64,000 nt of DNA from Larkinella humicola (GCF_008727875.1 NZ_VTWS01000001.1:186001-250000), one strand, 5' to 3'. Positions 25,916 to 35,429 are shown, numbered from the stretch's first letter. Notes: generated by a model from the letters alone, not told the origin. Numbers and translations are program-made.

Positions 25916-27781
25916 ATGAAAATACGATTTCTGATTAGTTATTTCCTGACCATTTCCGTTAGCAGTTTCGCGCAGGCTCCGGCTGCCAATCCGTTCATCA
26001 AAGAAAATTATACCAAGGTTGAATACCAGATTCCGATGCGCGATGGGGTCAAACTGTTCACGGCTGTCTATATTCCGAAAGACATTTCGGCCGAAAAGAA
26101 GTACCCGGTTCTGATGCAACGGACGCCGTATTCCTGCCGACCTTACGGCGCAGAGCAGTTTCCGACCCGGCGGTTTGGGCCTTCCGAGTTTGTCATGAAA
26201 GACAAGTACATCTTTGTATATCAGGACGTTCGGGGGCGCTGGATGAGTGAGGGTGTTTTTCAGGAAATGACCCCGCAGCTTGTCAATAAAAAAGCCAAAA
26301 CCGACGTAGACGAAAGCACGGACACTTACGATACGGTGGACTGGCTGATTAAAAATATTCCGAACAACAACGGCAAAGTGGGGCAGTGGGGCATTAGTTA
26401 CCCCGGTTTTTATGCCTCCGTAGGGGCTTTAAGCGGCCATCCGGCTCTGGTGGCATCCTCTCCGCAGGCCCCAATGGCCGATCTCTGGCGGGACGACAGC
26501 TACCACAACGGCGTTTTTCTGATTCCGCACAACTTCAATTTCTACCCGTATTTTACGAACCGCACGGACGGGAAGCCGACGAAAACACCAGCCATGACCG
26601 AATTTAAGTACGGCACGGAAGACGGTTACGAGTTCTTTCTGAACCTCGGCTCGATGAAAAATTCGCAGAAACCGGAACTGTACGGCGGAAAAGATCCGTA
26701 TTGGAACGGCAATCTGGCGCATCCAAATTACGATGAATTCTGGCAGTCGCGGAATATTCTGCCGCATTTGAAAGGCATCAAACACGCTGTCATGATTGTC
26801 GGGGGGTGGTACGACGCCGAGGATTTGCACGGAATTTTCAAGACCTATGCGGCTATTGAAAAACAAAATCCCGGCATTTACAACATTCTGGTGGCCGGTC
26901 CCTGGACGCACGGCGGGTGGAACGACACGGGTGAGCAGTTGGGTAGTGTGAATTTTGGTGAAAAAACCGGGCCGTATTTTCAGGAAAACATCGAGCGGAA
27001 ATTCTTTGCTTATTTCCTGAAAGGGGAGGGCGACGCCAAATTTCCCGAAGCCCAGGTCTTTGAAACCGGAACGAACCAATGGCGCAGCTTCGACGCCTGG
27101 CCGCCCAAAGCCGCCGTCGAAAAGAGTTTGTACCTGTTGCCGGGTGGAAAACTGGCGTTTGAGGCTCCGGCAGCAAACACCGGTTTTTCGGAGTTTGTCT
27201 CCGATCCGGCGAAACCGGTGCCGTTCACCGAAACCATCTCGCTTGACATGAACCGCGACTATATGGTGGAAGACCAGCGGTTTGCCGCCCGCCGTCCCGA
27301 TGTACTGGTGTTCCAGACTGATGTGCTGGACAAAGACGTCACGCTGGCCGGTAACCTGCTAGCCAATTTGAAGGTCTCGACGACCGGTACCGATGCTGAC
27401 TGGATCGTGAAGCTGATCGACGTGTATCCGGGCGATGCGAAAGACAATGCCAACACGGCTAAAAACGAGAAGATGAGCAGTTTTCAGCAGATGATCCGGC
27501 ATGACGCATTCCGGGGTAAATTCCGGGAAGACAAAACGAAACCCAAACCGTTCAGGCCGGGCGAGATTACCGCCGTCAACTACGAGCTGATCGATGTGCT
27601 GCACACCTTCAAAAAAGGCCACCGCATTATGGTGCAGGTGCAAAGCACGATGTTTCCGCTCTACGACCGCAACCCGCAGAAGTTTGTCCCGAACATCCAC
27701 AAAGCCAGCGAAACCGACTTTCAAAAAGCCACCCACCGGGTGTATGGCAGCAGCTTTCTGAAAGTTCGGGTGGTGGAGTGA
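25916..27781 (+). CDS. CocE/NonD family hydrolase, secreted
   Basis: A 621-residue alpha/beta hydrolase with a signal peptide (MKIRFLISYFLTISVSSFAQ). It has the CocE/Xaa-Pro dipeptidyl-peptidase S15 pattern: early IPMRDGVKLFTAVYIPK, then the nucleophile elbow GISYPG (Ser161), and a C-terminal jelly-roll domain (about 400-620). Enzymes of this family cleave esters or the acyl side chains of glutaryl-7-ACA and cocaine-like substrates, or dipeptides. I chose the ATG at 25916, since the signal peptide begins there. The true substrate is unknown. Confidence 0.9.
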   Translation: MKIRFLISYFLTISVSSFAQAPAANPFIKENYTKVEYQIPMRDGVKLFTAVYIPKDISAEKKYPVLMQRTPYSCRPYGAEQFPTRRFGPSEFVMKDKYIFVYQDVRGRWMSEGVFQEMTPQLVNKKAKTDVDESTDTYDTVDWLIKNIPNNNGKVGQWGISYPGFYASVGALSGHPALVASSPQAPMADLWRDDSYHNGVFLIPHNFNFYPYFTNRTDGKPTKTPAMTEFKYGTEDGYEFFLNLGSMKNSQKPELYGGKDPYWNGNLAHPNYDEFWQSRNILPHLKGIKHAVMIVGGWYDAEDLHGIFKTYAAIEKQNPGIYNILVAGPWTHGGWNDTGEQLGSVNFGEKTGPYFQENIERKFFAYFLKGEGDAKFPEAQVFETGTNQWRSFDAWPPKAAVEKSLYLLPGGKLAFEAPAANTGFSEFVSDPAKPVPFTETISLDMNRDYMVEDQRFAARRPDVLVFQTDVLDKDVTLAGNLLANLKVSTTGTDADWIVKLIDVYPGDAKDNANTAKNEKMSSFQQMIRHDAFRGKFREDKTKPKPFRPGEITAVNYELIDVLHTFKKGHRIMVQVQSTMFPLYDRNPQKFVPNIHKASETDFQKATHRVYGSSFLKVRVVE

Positions 27782-27786
27782 TAACT

Positions 27787-28857
27787 TTACAAACAGCCGC
27801 CAACGGCCCCGTTCAGGTTAAACCGAAACCGGTCTTCGGCGTAATATTGCATGGTGTTGGGGGTAGAACAGCCGCCTTTTGCCACAATCGCGTCGTACGT
27901 GGCATTGTTGACGACAAAGAAATCTTTGGCTCCAATGCCGGTGGGCAGAATCCAGCTTAGTTGGAACTCAATGGTCTGGGTGGCCCCAACCGCCAGCGTT
28001 GCCAGGCTGGATAGATCGACGCTTACCAGATTCGAGGCTTCCAGGCGCGAGGGCAAGGATGAGTTGGAAAACCGAAACGAATATACCGGCGCCGGGCTTG
28101 CCGGGGCCGCGCGTAACCGTTTGAGTGTCGCCCGGATTTTAAAGGTGGCACTCGGACCCGCCGTACTGAAAGCCTGAGAGGCTGCCAGGGTAACGGCACA
28201 ATCAGCGGAGGTCAGCGTTTTGATGACCGCCGGGCCGGCATTGGCCAGGATCTCGATGCTTTCAAAATTGAATTCCGGCGGGTACCGCAGGCAGCGTTCC
28301 AGTTCGCAGGGAGAAGTAGTGGTGAAGTAGCAGACTATTCGATACGGGAGCCGAATAACGAGCCTTCCATAGATACTCCACGGATATTTCCGGAGATCCA
28401 CCTCCTGAATAATCATCGGCAACGACAAGGGAGTTGGGTAATCCACCACCTGATAATCAATCTGAACGGCTTTGGGCGGAATGAGCTGGGCATCAGGCAG
28501 ATCGATGTTGCCTTCTTGGAGAAGCTGCGAAAGCGGGAAGGCTTCGGCCCGTAGAAACTGATCTTTTTCGCCGTAGAGAACCCGGATAATCGCCGGATTT
28601 TTGGCCTGTTTCAACCGTGAATATTGCTCCGGGCTGAGGGCGAACCGTGTGCCGTAATAGCTCCCGTTCTTGTCCTGTTTAACCGGTGGTGGGGGAACGG
28701 ACTCAGCCGCTTTCTGATCGAGCAGAAGGGTTTTCCCATCCAGTCCCACCAGCCAGACTTTCAGCGAGTCGTTCGGAACCTGATGGGGTGTGGGCGTGCA
28801 ACGGATAACCGACAGAATCAGCAGAGTCGCAGCAACGAAGGCGAGACGTTTCCACAT
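27787..28857 (-). CDS. hypothetical lipoprotein (356 aa)
   Basis: The N-terminus MWKRLAFVAATLLILSVIRC ends in a lipobox-like segment with Cys20, followed by a Thr/Pro linker, so this is probably a lipoprotein. The middle (RFALSPEQYSRLKQAKNPAI) and the Cys-containing region (CYFTTTSPCELERCLRYPPE) do not match any family I know. The C-terminal half is Ser/Ala-rich and probably beta-sandwich. It is convergent with the CocE-type gene (5 bp gap). No function can be assigned. Confidence 0.7.
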   Translation of the reverse strand: MWKRLAFVAATLLILSVIRCTPTPHQVPNDSLKVWLVGLDGKTLLLDQKAAESVPPPPVKQDKNGSYYGTRFALSPEQYSRLKQAKNPAIIRVLYGEKDQFLRAEAFPLSQLLQEGNIDLPDAQLIPPKAVQIDYQVVDYPTPLSLPMIIQEVDLRKYPWSIYGRLVIRLPYRIVCYFTTTSPCELERCLRYPPEFNFESIEILANAGPAVIKTLTSADCAVTLAASQAFSTAGPSATFKIRATLKRLRAAPASPAPVYSFRFSNSSLPSRLEASNLVSVDLSSLATLAVGATQTIEFQLSWILPTGIGAKDFFVVNNATYDAIVAKGGCSTPNTMQYYAEDRFRFNLNGAVGGCL

Positions 28858-29055
28858 GGCTTTGAAGGAGTTAGGATGAAAGCATACCGGTGTGATCGGC
28901 ACAATACTACCTCCTTTTCCGTTTGGGAAACGGAATTTATTAGGAAACGGTAAAAGGATTAAGGGAATGGTAAAGCATCTGGCAGTAAGGAATATTCAGA
29001 TGGGGATGATTGTCATGAAAATAAATTCAGGTTGTATTCATATCTGGAAAGGCCG

Positions 29056-29418
29056 TCACTCAATGCCATCACTGAATTTTGTAGCGATCAGAGATTCGAT
29101 TTTCTCTTTTAATGGAGGAATATCTTTTTGTATAGAAGTCCAGATGATATCGTAACTAATGCCAAAATATTCATGAACCAATATGTTTCTGACGGCTTTT
29201 AGAGTTCTCCATTCGATTTCCGAAAACTCCTGTTTCAGATCTTCACTTAAGGCTGCTGCAGCCTCTTAAACGATTTCTAATAATTTTACCAAAGCCAGGC
29301 GAAGTTGAAAGTTGTTCATATAACTTTCAAAATCAATACCATCGGTGAAGTTTTCGATATGGTCAATGGCTTCACGGATATGCTGAATTCGTTGTCGATC
29401 GCCAAGACTACTTTTCAT
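29056..29418 (-). pseudogene. HepT-type toxin with in-frame stop
   Basis: The frame starts MKSSLGDRQRIQHIREAIDH and reads as a HepT/DUF86 protein of normal length (120 codons), but codon 51 is TAA (29266-29268). After it the frame continues EAAAALSEDLKQEFSEIEW, then the RX4HXY motif RNILVHEY, and ends at TGA 29056-29058. It overlaps the upstream MNT gene by 11 bp, the usual antitoxin-toxin order. HepT is an RNase whose tyrosine is modified by MNT. The stop suggests a dead toxin, a sequencing error, or suppression. Confidence 0.82.
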
Positions 29419-29704
29419 AAATTAGAATCCGATCCTGGTCGATGAAAGGGCGGATTGTGGAAGCAACCCCGCTTTCGGAAATGACGTCAACTTTGTGGTT
29501 TAGTAATTCTTCCAATTGCCAGGAAATTCGAGCTTGATCAAATAAAGTAGCTCCTTTCGCAAACTCGACTAGTAAATCGATGTCACTGTCCTCGTTTTCT
29601 TCTCCACGGGCAAGAGAGCCAAATAAATAGACACGCACAACGGGTTGTTGAGAAAAGTAAGGTTGAAGGGCCTCCGCTAATGTCGATTTAACAGTCGTTA
29701 CCAT
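29408..29704 (-). CDS. MNT-type minimal nucleotidyltransferase antitoxin
   Basis: A 98-residue nucleotidyltransferase. The GSX10DXD motif is intact (Gly29-Ser30, Asp41, Asp43 in GSLARGEENEDSDIDLL), and a later Asp (HKVDVIS) supplies the third metal ligand. MNT proteins neutralise HepT by AMPylating the tyrosine of its RX4HXY motif. I chose the ATG at 29704; the frame is open to 29737. It precedes and overlaps the HepT reading frame, which is broken here. Confidence 0.88.
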   Translation of the reverse strand: MVTTVKSTLAEALQPYFSQQPVVRVYLFGSLARGEENEDSDIDLLVEFAKGATLFDQARISWQLEELLNHKVDVISESGVASTIRPFIDQDRILIYEK

Positions 29705-29781
29705 ACTGATGGAAATCGTATTTGCCAAAAATAACAAAATACATGGATAGTTCCCTCAACTAGAATGGTTTCCTCCAATGA

Positions 29782-29815
29782 AAAACCCCGGCATCCGTCA
29801 GGAAACCGGGGTTTT
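29782..29815 (-). terminator. terminator downstream of dps
   Basis: A perfect 10-bp stem AAAACCCCGG (29782-29791) and CCGGGGTTTT (29806-29815) with a 14-nt loop, about 20 bp after the dps stop. The A and T runs on both sides allow action in either direction. Confidence 0.85.
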
Positions 29816-29833
29816 ATCTTCAAAACCGGGGCG

Positions 29834-30304
29834 TTACGACAAATACTTCCGCAGCATCCAGGCCATTTTTTCGTGCTCTTCCATCAGATTGGTCAGAAAG
29901 TCGGCAGTTCCGGCGTCTTCCAGTTCCTCGCATTTGCTGACATCTTCCCGCAGCTCACGGATCGATTGTTCGTGATCGTCCAGCAACCGTTTGAACATAT
30001 CTTCGGTCTTCACTTCACTGCTCTTGTCTTCCTTTAAACTGGTGTGTTTCAGGAAATCCTCCATCGTCGACAGTGGTCGGCCCCCCAGGGTACGGATGCG
30101 TTCAGCCACTTCGTCGATGGCGGCTTCAAGCTGGGTGTATTGCTTCTCGAAAAACTCGTGGTATTCCAGAAAGCTCGGCCCGCTGACATTCCAGTGGTAT
30201 TTCCGGGTTTTGATGTATAACACATGCTGATCGGCCAGTAGAGCGTTCAGCAGCTCGTTGACTTGTTTGAGGGTGTCCTGATCAAGACCAATGTTGAGTT
30301 TCAT
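29834..30304 (-). CDS. dps: Dps family ferritin-like DNA protection protein
   Basis: A 156-residue four-helix protein of usual Dps length. The N-terminal ferroxidase region KTRKYHWNVSGPSFLEYHEFF and the next helix LEAAIDEVAERIRTLGGRP carry the His, Asp and Glu residues of the inter-subunit iron site. Dps forms 12-subunit shells that oxidise and store iron and protect DNA in stress and stationary phase. It is monocistronic with a strong terminator. The long lysine-rich N-terminal tail of E. coli Dps is absent, so direct DNA binding may be weak. Confidence 0.93.
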   Translation of the reverse strand: MKLNIGLDQDTLKQVNELLNALLADQHVLYIKTRKYHWNVSGPSFLEYHEFFEKQYTQLEAAIDEVAERIRTLGGRPLSTMEDFLKHTSLKEDKSSEVKTEDMFKRLLDDHEQSIRELREDVSKCEELEDAGTADFLTNLMEEHEKMAWMLRKYLS

Positions 30305-30538
30305 AGTGTGTGATGTCTTAAATGAAAGGGCGGCATTCTATCAGCGGCCTCTTTTAAAACCACCAAAATGCCGGTTTGTTTAGTGGAAGACCCAAACAAC
30401 GCGCTGGCATTGTGGTTTAGAATACACGAAGAGTAGAGAAATAAAGAAAGAGGAGTGGAGGAAGGAGAAGAGCGTTGCTGATACCTCTTTTGTTTTACTG
30501 CTCTCCTCTGGTTTCTGAAATCCACCATCAACAACGGT

Positions 30539-31507
30539 ATGGCACAATCAAAATACAAAAAGTTCTTCTCCGACGCGTGGACGCTGCTTTTGGGAGCTTT
30601 CAACGGTTTTATGGACGATCGGGGCCTAAAGCTTAGTGCCGCGCTGGCCTACTACACGGTTTTTTCCCTGGCACCGCTGCTGGTATTGTTGATTTCAATT
30701 ACCAGTATTTTTTACGGCCAGGAAGCCATCCGGGGGCAGGTTTTTTCGCAGATCAATGGCCTGGTCGGTAATCAGGCGGCCATTCAGATCCAGGAAATGA
30801 TCAAAAGTGTGGAGCTTTCCGGGAAAACGAACGTGGCGCTGGTCACCGGTATTTTCACCCTGATTCTGGGTGCCACCAGCATTTTTGTGGAAATTCAGGA
30901 TTCGATCAACCTGATCTGGCGGGTAAAAGCCAAGCCCAAACGGGGATGGGTCAAGTTGCTGAAAGACCGGCTGTTATCGTCCTCGCTGATCGTTAGTCTG
31001 GGCTTTTTGCTGGTCGTATCGCTGATCGTCAACGGGATCATTCTGGCTTTGAGTGACACGCTGACCCGCTACTTTCCGGATCTGGCCGTCATCTTCGTGG
31101 AGACTCTCAACTTTCTGATTAGCTTCGGGGTCATCACGGTTTTATTTGGCGTGATTTTCAAAGTATTGCCGGATGCTAAAATTGCCTGGAAAGACATTCG
31201 CTGGGGGGCTATTTTCACCGCCTTGCTCTTCATGCTGGGGCGCTATTTGATTGGACTCTACATCGAAACCACCAGCACCGGCTCCACCTACGGGGCCGCT
31301 GGATCACTCATCGTCATTCTGGTCTGGATTTATTATACGGCGGCCATCCTGTATTTCGGGGCGGAATTTACGCAGGTGTATGCAGAGCATTACGGCATCA
31401 AAATCGAACCCGCCGATTATGCCGTATACGTTGAGCAGCAGGAAAGAGAGCGGGAAGTCCGAACGTTGCCCCCGCAAAAAAACACCGAACCCGTCAAAGA
31501 AGACTGA
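30539..31507 (+). CDS. YihY/BrkB family inner-membrane protein
   Basis: A 322-residue protein with about six membrane helices and the YihY/virulence factor BrkB pattern: LSAALAYYTVFSLAPLLVLL near residue 30, LILGATSIFVEIQDSINLIW, and TGSTYGAAGSLIVILVWIYY. The family was once called RNase BN, but this is not supported biochemically; the function is unknown. The C-terminal 35 residues form a charged cytoplasmic tail. It is convergent with the 67-aa gene, with adjacent stop codons. Confidence 0.9.
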   Translation: MAQSKYKKFFSDAWTLLLGAFNGFMDDRGLKLSAALAYYTVFSLAPLLVLLISITSIFYGQEAIRGQVFSQINGLVGNQAAIQIQEMIKSVELSGKTNVALVTGIFTLILGATSIFVEIQDSINLIWRVKAKPKRGWVKLLKDRLLSSSLIVSLGFLLVVSLIVNGIILALSDTLTRYFPDLAVIFVETLNFLISFGVITVLFGVIFKVLPDAKIAWKDIRWGAIFTALLFMLGRYLIGLYIETTSTGSTYGAAGSLIVILVWIYYTAAILYFGAEFTQVYAEHYGIKIEPADYAVYVEQQEREREVRTLPPQKNTEPVKED

Positions 31508-31711
31508 TTAGTTCAGGTCAGTATACCCGTATTCTTTTCGAAGAATTTCCTTTACAATTGTTTCTTCCTCATCATCTAAACCGTCGATGGTCAAATCTGA
31601 TGCGTCCGGTTCAACGGTAATCGTACGCTTTTTCTCTTTATTCAGAAAAGGCATGCGTTTTTCCATCACCTCGGCAGCATCCTGCTGTAGTTTTTCCTGC
31701 TGTGGGTTCAT
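31508..31711 (-). CDS. small acidic hypothetical protein (67 aa)
   Basis: A soluble charged protein, starting MNPQQEKLQQDAAEVMEKRM, with an acidic central patch (GLDDEEETIVKEILRKEYGY). I do not recognise it. It ends immediately beside the YihY stop on the opposite strand, and the repeat at 31734-31815 lies just upstream. Coding is plausible from the amino-acid composition and clean start. Confidence 0.55.
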   Translation of the reverse strand: MNPQQEKLQQDAAEVMEKRMPFLNKEKKRTITVEPDASDLTIDGLDDEEETIVKEILRKEYGYTDLN

Positions 31712-31733
31712 AGGGGTAGAAATCTGGTTCAGG

Positions 31734-31815
31734 GTTTACGGTTTTCAGTTTACGGCGGTTGTCGCAAGAAGTGTAACGCTTCAGCCACCGTAAACCGCAA
31801 ACTGAAAACCGTAAA
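31734..31815. repeat. TTTACGG-word inverted repeat
   Basis: The left arm (about 31734-31760) and right arm (about 31782-31815) are built from TTTACGG and CCGTAAA words. The loop TGTCGCA...CGCTTCAGCCACC closely matches that of the repeat at 17051-17154. It lies between glnS and the 67-aa gene, both on the minus strand. Confidence 0.8.
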
Positions 31816-31817
31816 AG

Positions 31818-33551
31818 TTATGATTTGCGTTGCTCTTTCGCCCAGGTGTCCTTCAACGTCACCGTCCGGTTGAAAACCAGCTTTTCGTTGGATGAGTCCG
31901 GATCGATGCAGAAATACCCTTTGCGGATAAACTGAAAACGATCTCCGGCCTGGGCGGTTTTTAGCGAAGGCTCCACGTAGGCCCGAACAATTTCGAGTGA
32001 CTTGGGATTGATAAACTCCTTGAAATCACGGTCTTCTGATGATGGATCTTCACTCGTCAGCAGCCGGTCATACAGCCGCACTTCGGCTTCGATGGCGTGA
32101 GCCACCGACACCCAGTGAATCGTACCTTTCACGTTGATGCCCGACGTATCCGAACCGCTCCGGCTTTCGGGAATGTAAACGCAGCGCAGTTCCAGAAGCT
32201 CACCGGCCTCATTTTTAACGACTTCCTCGCATTTGATGATGTAAGCGCCCTTGAGCCGAACCATGCCGCCGGGTGACAACCGGAAGTATTTTTTTGGCGG
32301 ATTTTCCAGGAAATCGTCCCGTTCAATGTAGAGTTCCCGCGAAAAAGGCACGTTCCGGTGACCGCTTTCGTGGTCTTCGGGGTTGTTTTCAATCGCTACT
32401 TCATCAACCTGGCCTTCCGGATAATTGGTCAACACCACTTTGATCGGTTTTTCGTCGACCACCGCCATCACCCGCGTTGTGGTTTTGTTCAGCTCTTCCC
32501 GGATGCAGAATTCGAGCAGGCCCACATCGATCAGGTTGTCGCGCTTGGCAATCCCGATGCGGTCGGCAAACTCCCGAATGCTGGCGGAGGTGTAGCCGCG
32601 ACGGCGAATCCCGGCAATGGTCGGCATCCGCGGATCATCCCAGCCCGTAACGTGGCCTTCGTTGACCAGTTGCAGCAATTTCCGCTTGCTCATGACGGTA
32701 TACGTCAAATTCAGCCGCGCAAATTCGATTTGCCGGGACGGGAAAATTCCCAGTTTCTCAATGTACCAGTCGTAAACCGGCCGGTGAACTTCAAACTCCA
32801 GGGTGCAAAGTGAGTGTGTAATCTGCTCGATGGAATCCGATTGCCCGTGGGCGAAATCGTACATCGGATAAATGCACCAGGCATCGCCTGTCCGGTGGTG
32901 ATGGGCGTGTTTGATCCGGTACATGATCGGGTCTCGGAAGTGCATGTTGGGCGACGCCATATCGATTTTGGCGCGCAATACCTTGGCTCCATCGGGAAAT
33001 TCTCCGGCTTTCATCCGCCGAAACAGATCCAGATTTTCTTCAACCGAACGCGTCCGGTACGGGCTTTCTTTTCCCGGTTCCGTTGGTGTACCTTTCTGAG
33101 CAGCAATCACTTCCGCCGGCGAGTCATCGACGTAGGCGTATCCTTTCTGAATCAGATTTTCGGCAAATGCGTAAAGCTGATCGAAATAATCCGACGCATA
33201 AAACTCATTTTCCCATTCAAAACCCAGCCAGCGTACATCGGCTTTGATTGACTCGACATACTCGGTATCTTCGGTAACGGGGTTGGTGTCGTCGAAGCGG
33301 AGGTTGGTTTTTCCGCCGTATTTATCGGCCAGCCCAAAATTCAGGCAAATGGATTTGGCGTGACCGATGTGCAAATAGCCATTGGGTTCGGGCGGAAAGC
33401 GTGTGTGAACACGGCCTCCGTTTTTGCCGCTGGCCCTATCTTCTTCAACAATTTGCTCGATAAAATTCAGCGAACGTTCCGCAGGGGCATCGCTCCGGCG
33501 TTCCGATTCGTTGGAAATACGGTTATTGGTATCGTTGGGTACTTCAGGCAT
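31818..33551 (-). CDS. glnS: glutamine--tRNA ligase
   Basis: A 577-residue class I aminoacyl-tRNA synthetase of normal GlnRS length. The HIGH motif is at 61-64 within [17 protein letters not shown], and the KMSKS-equivalent VMSKRKL is near 286-292. GlnRS-type features include RFDDTNP, the VLTNYPEGQ region and the two C-terminal anticodon-binding beta-barrels. It charges tRNA-Gln directly in the cytoplasm. The first 28 residues are a short polar extension. It appears to be a single gene behind its own promoter. Confidence 0.96.
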   Translation of the reverse strand: MPEVPNDTNNRISNESERRSDAPAERSLNFIEQIVEEDRASGKNGGRVHTRFPPEPNGYLHIGHAKSICLNFGLADKYGGKTNLRFDDTNPVTEDTEYVESIKADVRWLGFEWENEFYASDYFDQLYAFAENLIQKGYAYVDDSPAEVIAAQKGTPTEPGKESPYRTRSVEENLDLFRRMKAGEFPDGAKVLRAKIDMASPNMHFRDPIMYRIKHAHHHRTGDAWCIYPMYDFAHGQSDSIEQITHSLCTLEFEVHRPVYDWYIEKLGIFPSRQIEFARLNLTYTVMSKRKLLQLVNEGHVTGWDDPRMPTIAGIRRRGYTSASIREFADRIGIAKRDNLIDVGLLEFCIREELNKTTTRVMAVVDEKPIKVVLTNYPEGQVDEVAIENNPEDHESGHRNVPFSRELYIERDDFLENPPKKYFRLSPGGMVRLKGAYIIKCEEVVKNEAGELLELRCVYIPESRSGSDTSGINVKGTIHWVSVAHAIEAEVRLYDRLLTSEDPSSEDRDFKEFINPKSLEIVRAYVEPSLKTAQAGDRFQFIRKGYFCIDPDSSNEKLVFNRTVTLKDTWAKEQRKS

Positions 33552-33615
33552 ACCGCTTGAATCAGGGGTGAAAGGACTAATTTACAGCCTTCGGTTGGCT
33601 TTGGCAAAAGGAAGA

Positions 33616-34212
33616 CTAATTACGACGGCTCATTTCGTCCCGAATCTTGGCGGCTTTTTCGTATTCCTCCTTTTTCAGGGCTTCGTCCAGCGATTGCTGC
33701 AACTCGTCGTGGGTCATGTCTTTCAGTTGTTCGGTCAACGAGCGGGACGAGCGCGACGCGGGTTGAGGAACCAGTTCTTCCTGTTCCTCGCTTTCGTCGG
33801 TGACGCTGGCCGTGATGCCGGCTTCTGAAAGGATGGATTCGTAGGTGTAAATCTGAACGTTAAACCGGATGCCAATCGCAATGGCGTCGGACGGGCGGGC
33901 ATCGACCACGGTTTCCCGCGTGCCGTCGGTGCAAACGATCCGGGCAAAGAAAATTCCTTCCCGCAGGTCGGAAATCACGATTTCACGAACTGTAAAGCCG
34001 AATTTGTCCGCAAATGATTTGAAGAGGTCGTGGGTCATCGGGCGGTTAGGCACAATCTTCTCGATCTCGATGGCAATGGCCTGAGCTTCAAACATACCGA
34101 TGATGATTGGCAACCGGCGGTTCCCATATTCTTCTCCCAATACCAATGCAAATGAACCCGACTGCGATTGGCTGGGTGACAAACCTAAGATTTCAAGTCT
34201 AATCTTCTCCAC
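33616..34212 (-). CDS. bifunctional nuclease family protein (DUF151) with UVR motif
   Basis: A 198-residue protein. Residues 1-130 form the DUF151/bifunctional nuclease domain (LVLGEEYGNRRLPIIIGMFEAQAIA, DARPSDAIAIGIRF), followed by an acidic linker and a C-terminal UvrB/UvrC-type motif (LQQSLDEALKKEEYEKAAKIRDEM). The family has reported DNase/RNase activity, and the UVR motif mediates protein contacts. The start codon is GTG at 34212. The box TAACTTTG (34224-34217 on this strand) ends only 4 nt before it, so transcription may begin at or next to the start codon, giving a leaderless mRNA. Confidence 0.9.
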   Translation of the reverse strand: MEKIRLEILGLSPSQSQSGSFALVLGEEYGNRRLPIIIGMFEAQAIAIEIEKIVPNRPMTHDLFKSFADKFGFTVREIVISDLREGIFFARIVCTDGTRETVVDARPSDAIAIGIRFNVQIYTYESILSEAGITASVTDESEEQEELVPQPASRSSRSLTEQLKDMTHDELQQSLDEALKKEEYEKAAKIRDEMSRRN

Positions 34213-34216
34213 GGCG

Positions 34217-34224
34217 CAAAGTTA
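34217..34224 (-). promoter_or_regulatory. -7 box of the bifunctional nuclease gene
   Basis: TAACTTTG on the minus strand matches TAnnTTTG exactly and is followed by CGCC and the GTG start. No TTG is found at the expected upstream distance. Confidence 0.6.
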
Positions 34225-34227
34225 ATA

Positions 34228-34323
34228 GAGTTTGGGAGTTTAGCGGTTTGAGGGTTTAGGAGTTTTTTCACCAGAAACTAAAAAAATTCCAAATTCGCCA
34301 CCCGCTCAACTCCCAAACTCCTA
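34228..34323. repeat. intergenic inverted repeat of GGGAGTTTAG words
   Basis: The roughly 40-nt imperfect arms begin GAGTTTGGGAGTTTAGCGG on the left and end CGCTCAACTCCCAAACTCC on the right. It fills the gap between etfA and the bifunctional nuclease gene. Confidence 0.65.
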
Positions 34324-34325
34324 AA

Positions 34326-35288
34326 TTACAACGCTTGTACCGCTTTCGTCAGCCGGGGCAGCACCTCGAACACATCGCCGACGATGCCATAGTCCGCCGA
34401 TTTGAAAAACGGTGCTTCAGCGTCTTTGTTGATAACTACAATGACCTTCGATGAGTTCACACCGGCCAAATGCTGAATGGCCCCGGAAATCCCGCAGGCT
34501 ATGTAGAGATTCGGGCTGATTTTGATCCCGGTTTGTCCGACGTGCTCGTGATGGGGCCGCCAGTCCAGATCTGAAACCGGTTTGGAACAGGCCGTGGCCG
34601 CATGCAGTGCCTTCGCCAGATCTTCGACGATTCCCCAGTTTTCCGGGCCCTTCAGTCCGCGCCCCGCCGAAACGACCAGGTCCGCTTCGGGCAGCAGAAT
34701 GTCGCCGGTGGCTTTTTCAACCTTGGTCACTTTAACGGCAAAATCCGCGTTGTTCAAAGCCGGTTTGAATGCTTCCACGGTTGCGGTTGCTTCGGTTTCT
34801 TCCGGTGTTATGGTATTTTTCTTGATTGCCAGGATTTTTTTCTCGGCCGTTAACTCGGTGAAGGCAAACGCTTTTCCGGTGAAAATGCTGCGTTTAACCC
34901 GAAAACCGTTGCTGACATCCGGCAACTCGATCACATTGGCTGCCAATCCGGCTTTCAGTTTTCCGGCCAGCCGGGCCGCCATCGAATCGGCCAGGGAGGA
35001 TTTGGCCAGCACAATCACGTCGGCTCCTTCCTGATTGGCGGCTTCGGCGACCACACTGGCATAGGCCATCGCGTTGCCTTCGGTCAGTTGGGCGTCGCTG
35101 GCGTGTAGCACTTTCGACGCGCCAAACCGCCCGGCTTTCGCCAGTTCGTCGGCGTTGCCTTCGCCCAACACAAGGACCGTGGCGGATGTTCCGGTGAGTT
35201 CGGCTACTTTTGAACCGTAGTATATGGCTTCGAGCGATGATTTCTTCAACGCGCCTTCATCGAGTTCTGCAAAAATTAAAACTGACAT
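34326..35288 (-). CDS. etfA: electron transfer flavoprotein subunit alpha
   Basis: A 320-residue protein of usual length. The C-terminal FAD domain shows the EtfA signature VSAGRGLKGPENWGIVEDLA, then HHEHVGQTGIKISPNLYIACGISGAIQH. The N-terminal half is the Rossmann-like ETF domain. With EtfB it forms the FAD/AMP heterodimer that carries electrons from acyl-CoA dehydrogenases to the quinone pool. It lies downstream of etfB, separated by 141 bp that hold an inverted repeat. Confidence 0.96.
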   Translation of the reverse strand: MSVLIFAELDEGALKKSSLEAIYYGSKVAELTGTSATVLVLGEGNADELAKAGRFGASKVLHASDAQLTEGNAMAYASVVAEAANQEGADVIVLAKSSLADSMAARLAGKLKAGLAANVIELPDVSNGFRVKRSIFTGKAFAFTELTAEKKILAIKKNTITPEETEATATVEAFKPALNNADFAVKVTKVEKATGDILLPEADLVVSAGRGLKGPENWGIVEDLAKALHAATACSKPVSDLDWRPHHEHVGQTGIKISPNLYIACGISGAIQHLAGVNSSKVIVVINKDAEAPFFKSADYGIVGDVFEVLPRLTKAVQAL

Positions 35289-35315
35289 TTTAGTATGGCT
35301 TTAAAGGTTGGGAAA

Positions 35316-35428
35316 GAGGTTGTTTCGCGGAGTTGAGCGGAGGAAAAGGAGTTAAGCAGAGAAATGTTTTTCTTACTTTTTACTCCGCTTATCTCCCTTT
35401 TACTCTGTTTAACTCTGTGCAACAACTC
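35316..35428. repeat. inverted repeat between etfB and etfA
   Basis: Imperfect 46-nt arms (35316-35361 and 35383-35428). The left arm contains TTGTTTCGCGGAG and GGAGTTAAGCAGAG, nearly the same words as the repeat at 15617. It separates two genes whose products must be made in equal amounts, so it may be a processing or attenuation site. Confidence 0.75.
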
Positions 35429-35429
35429 T

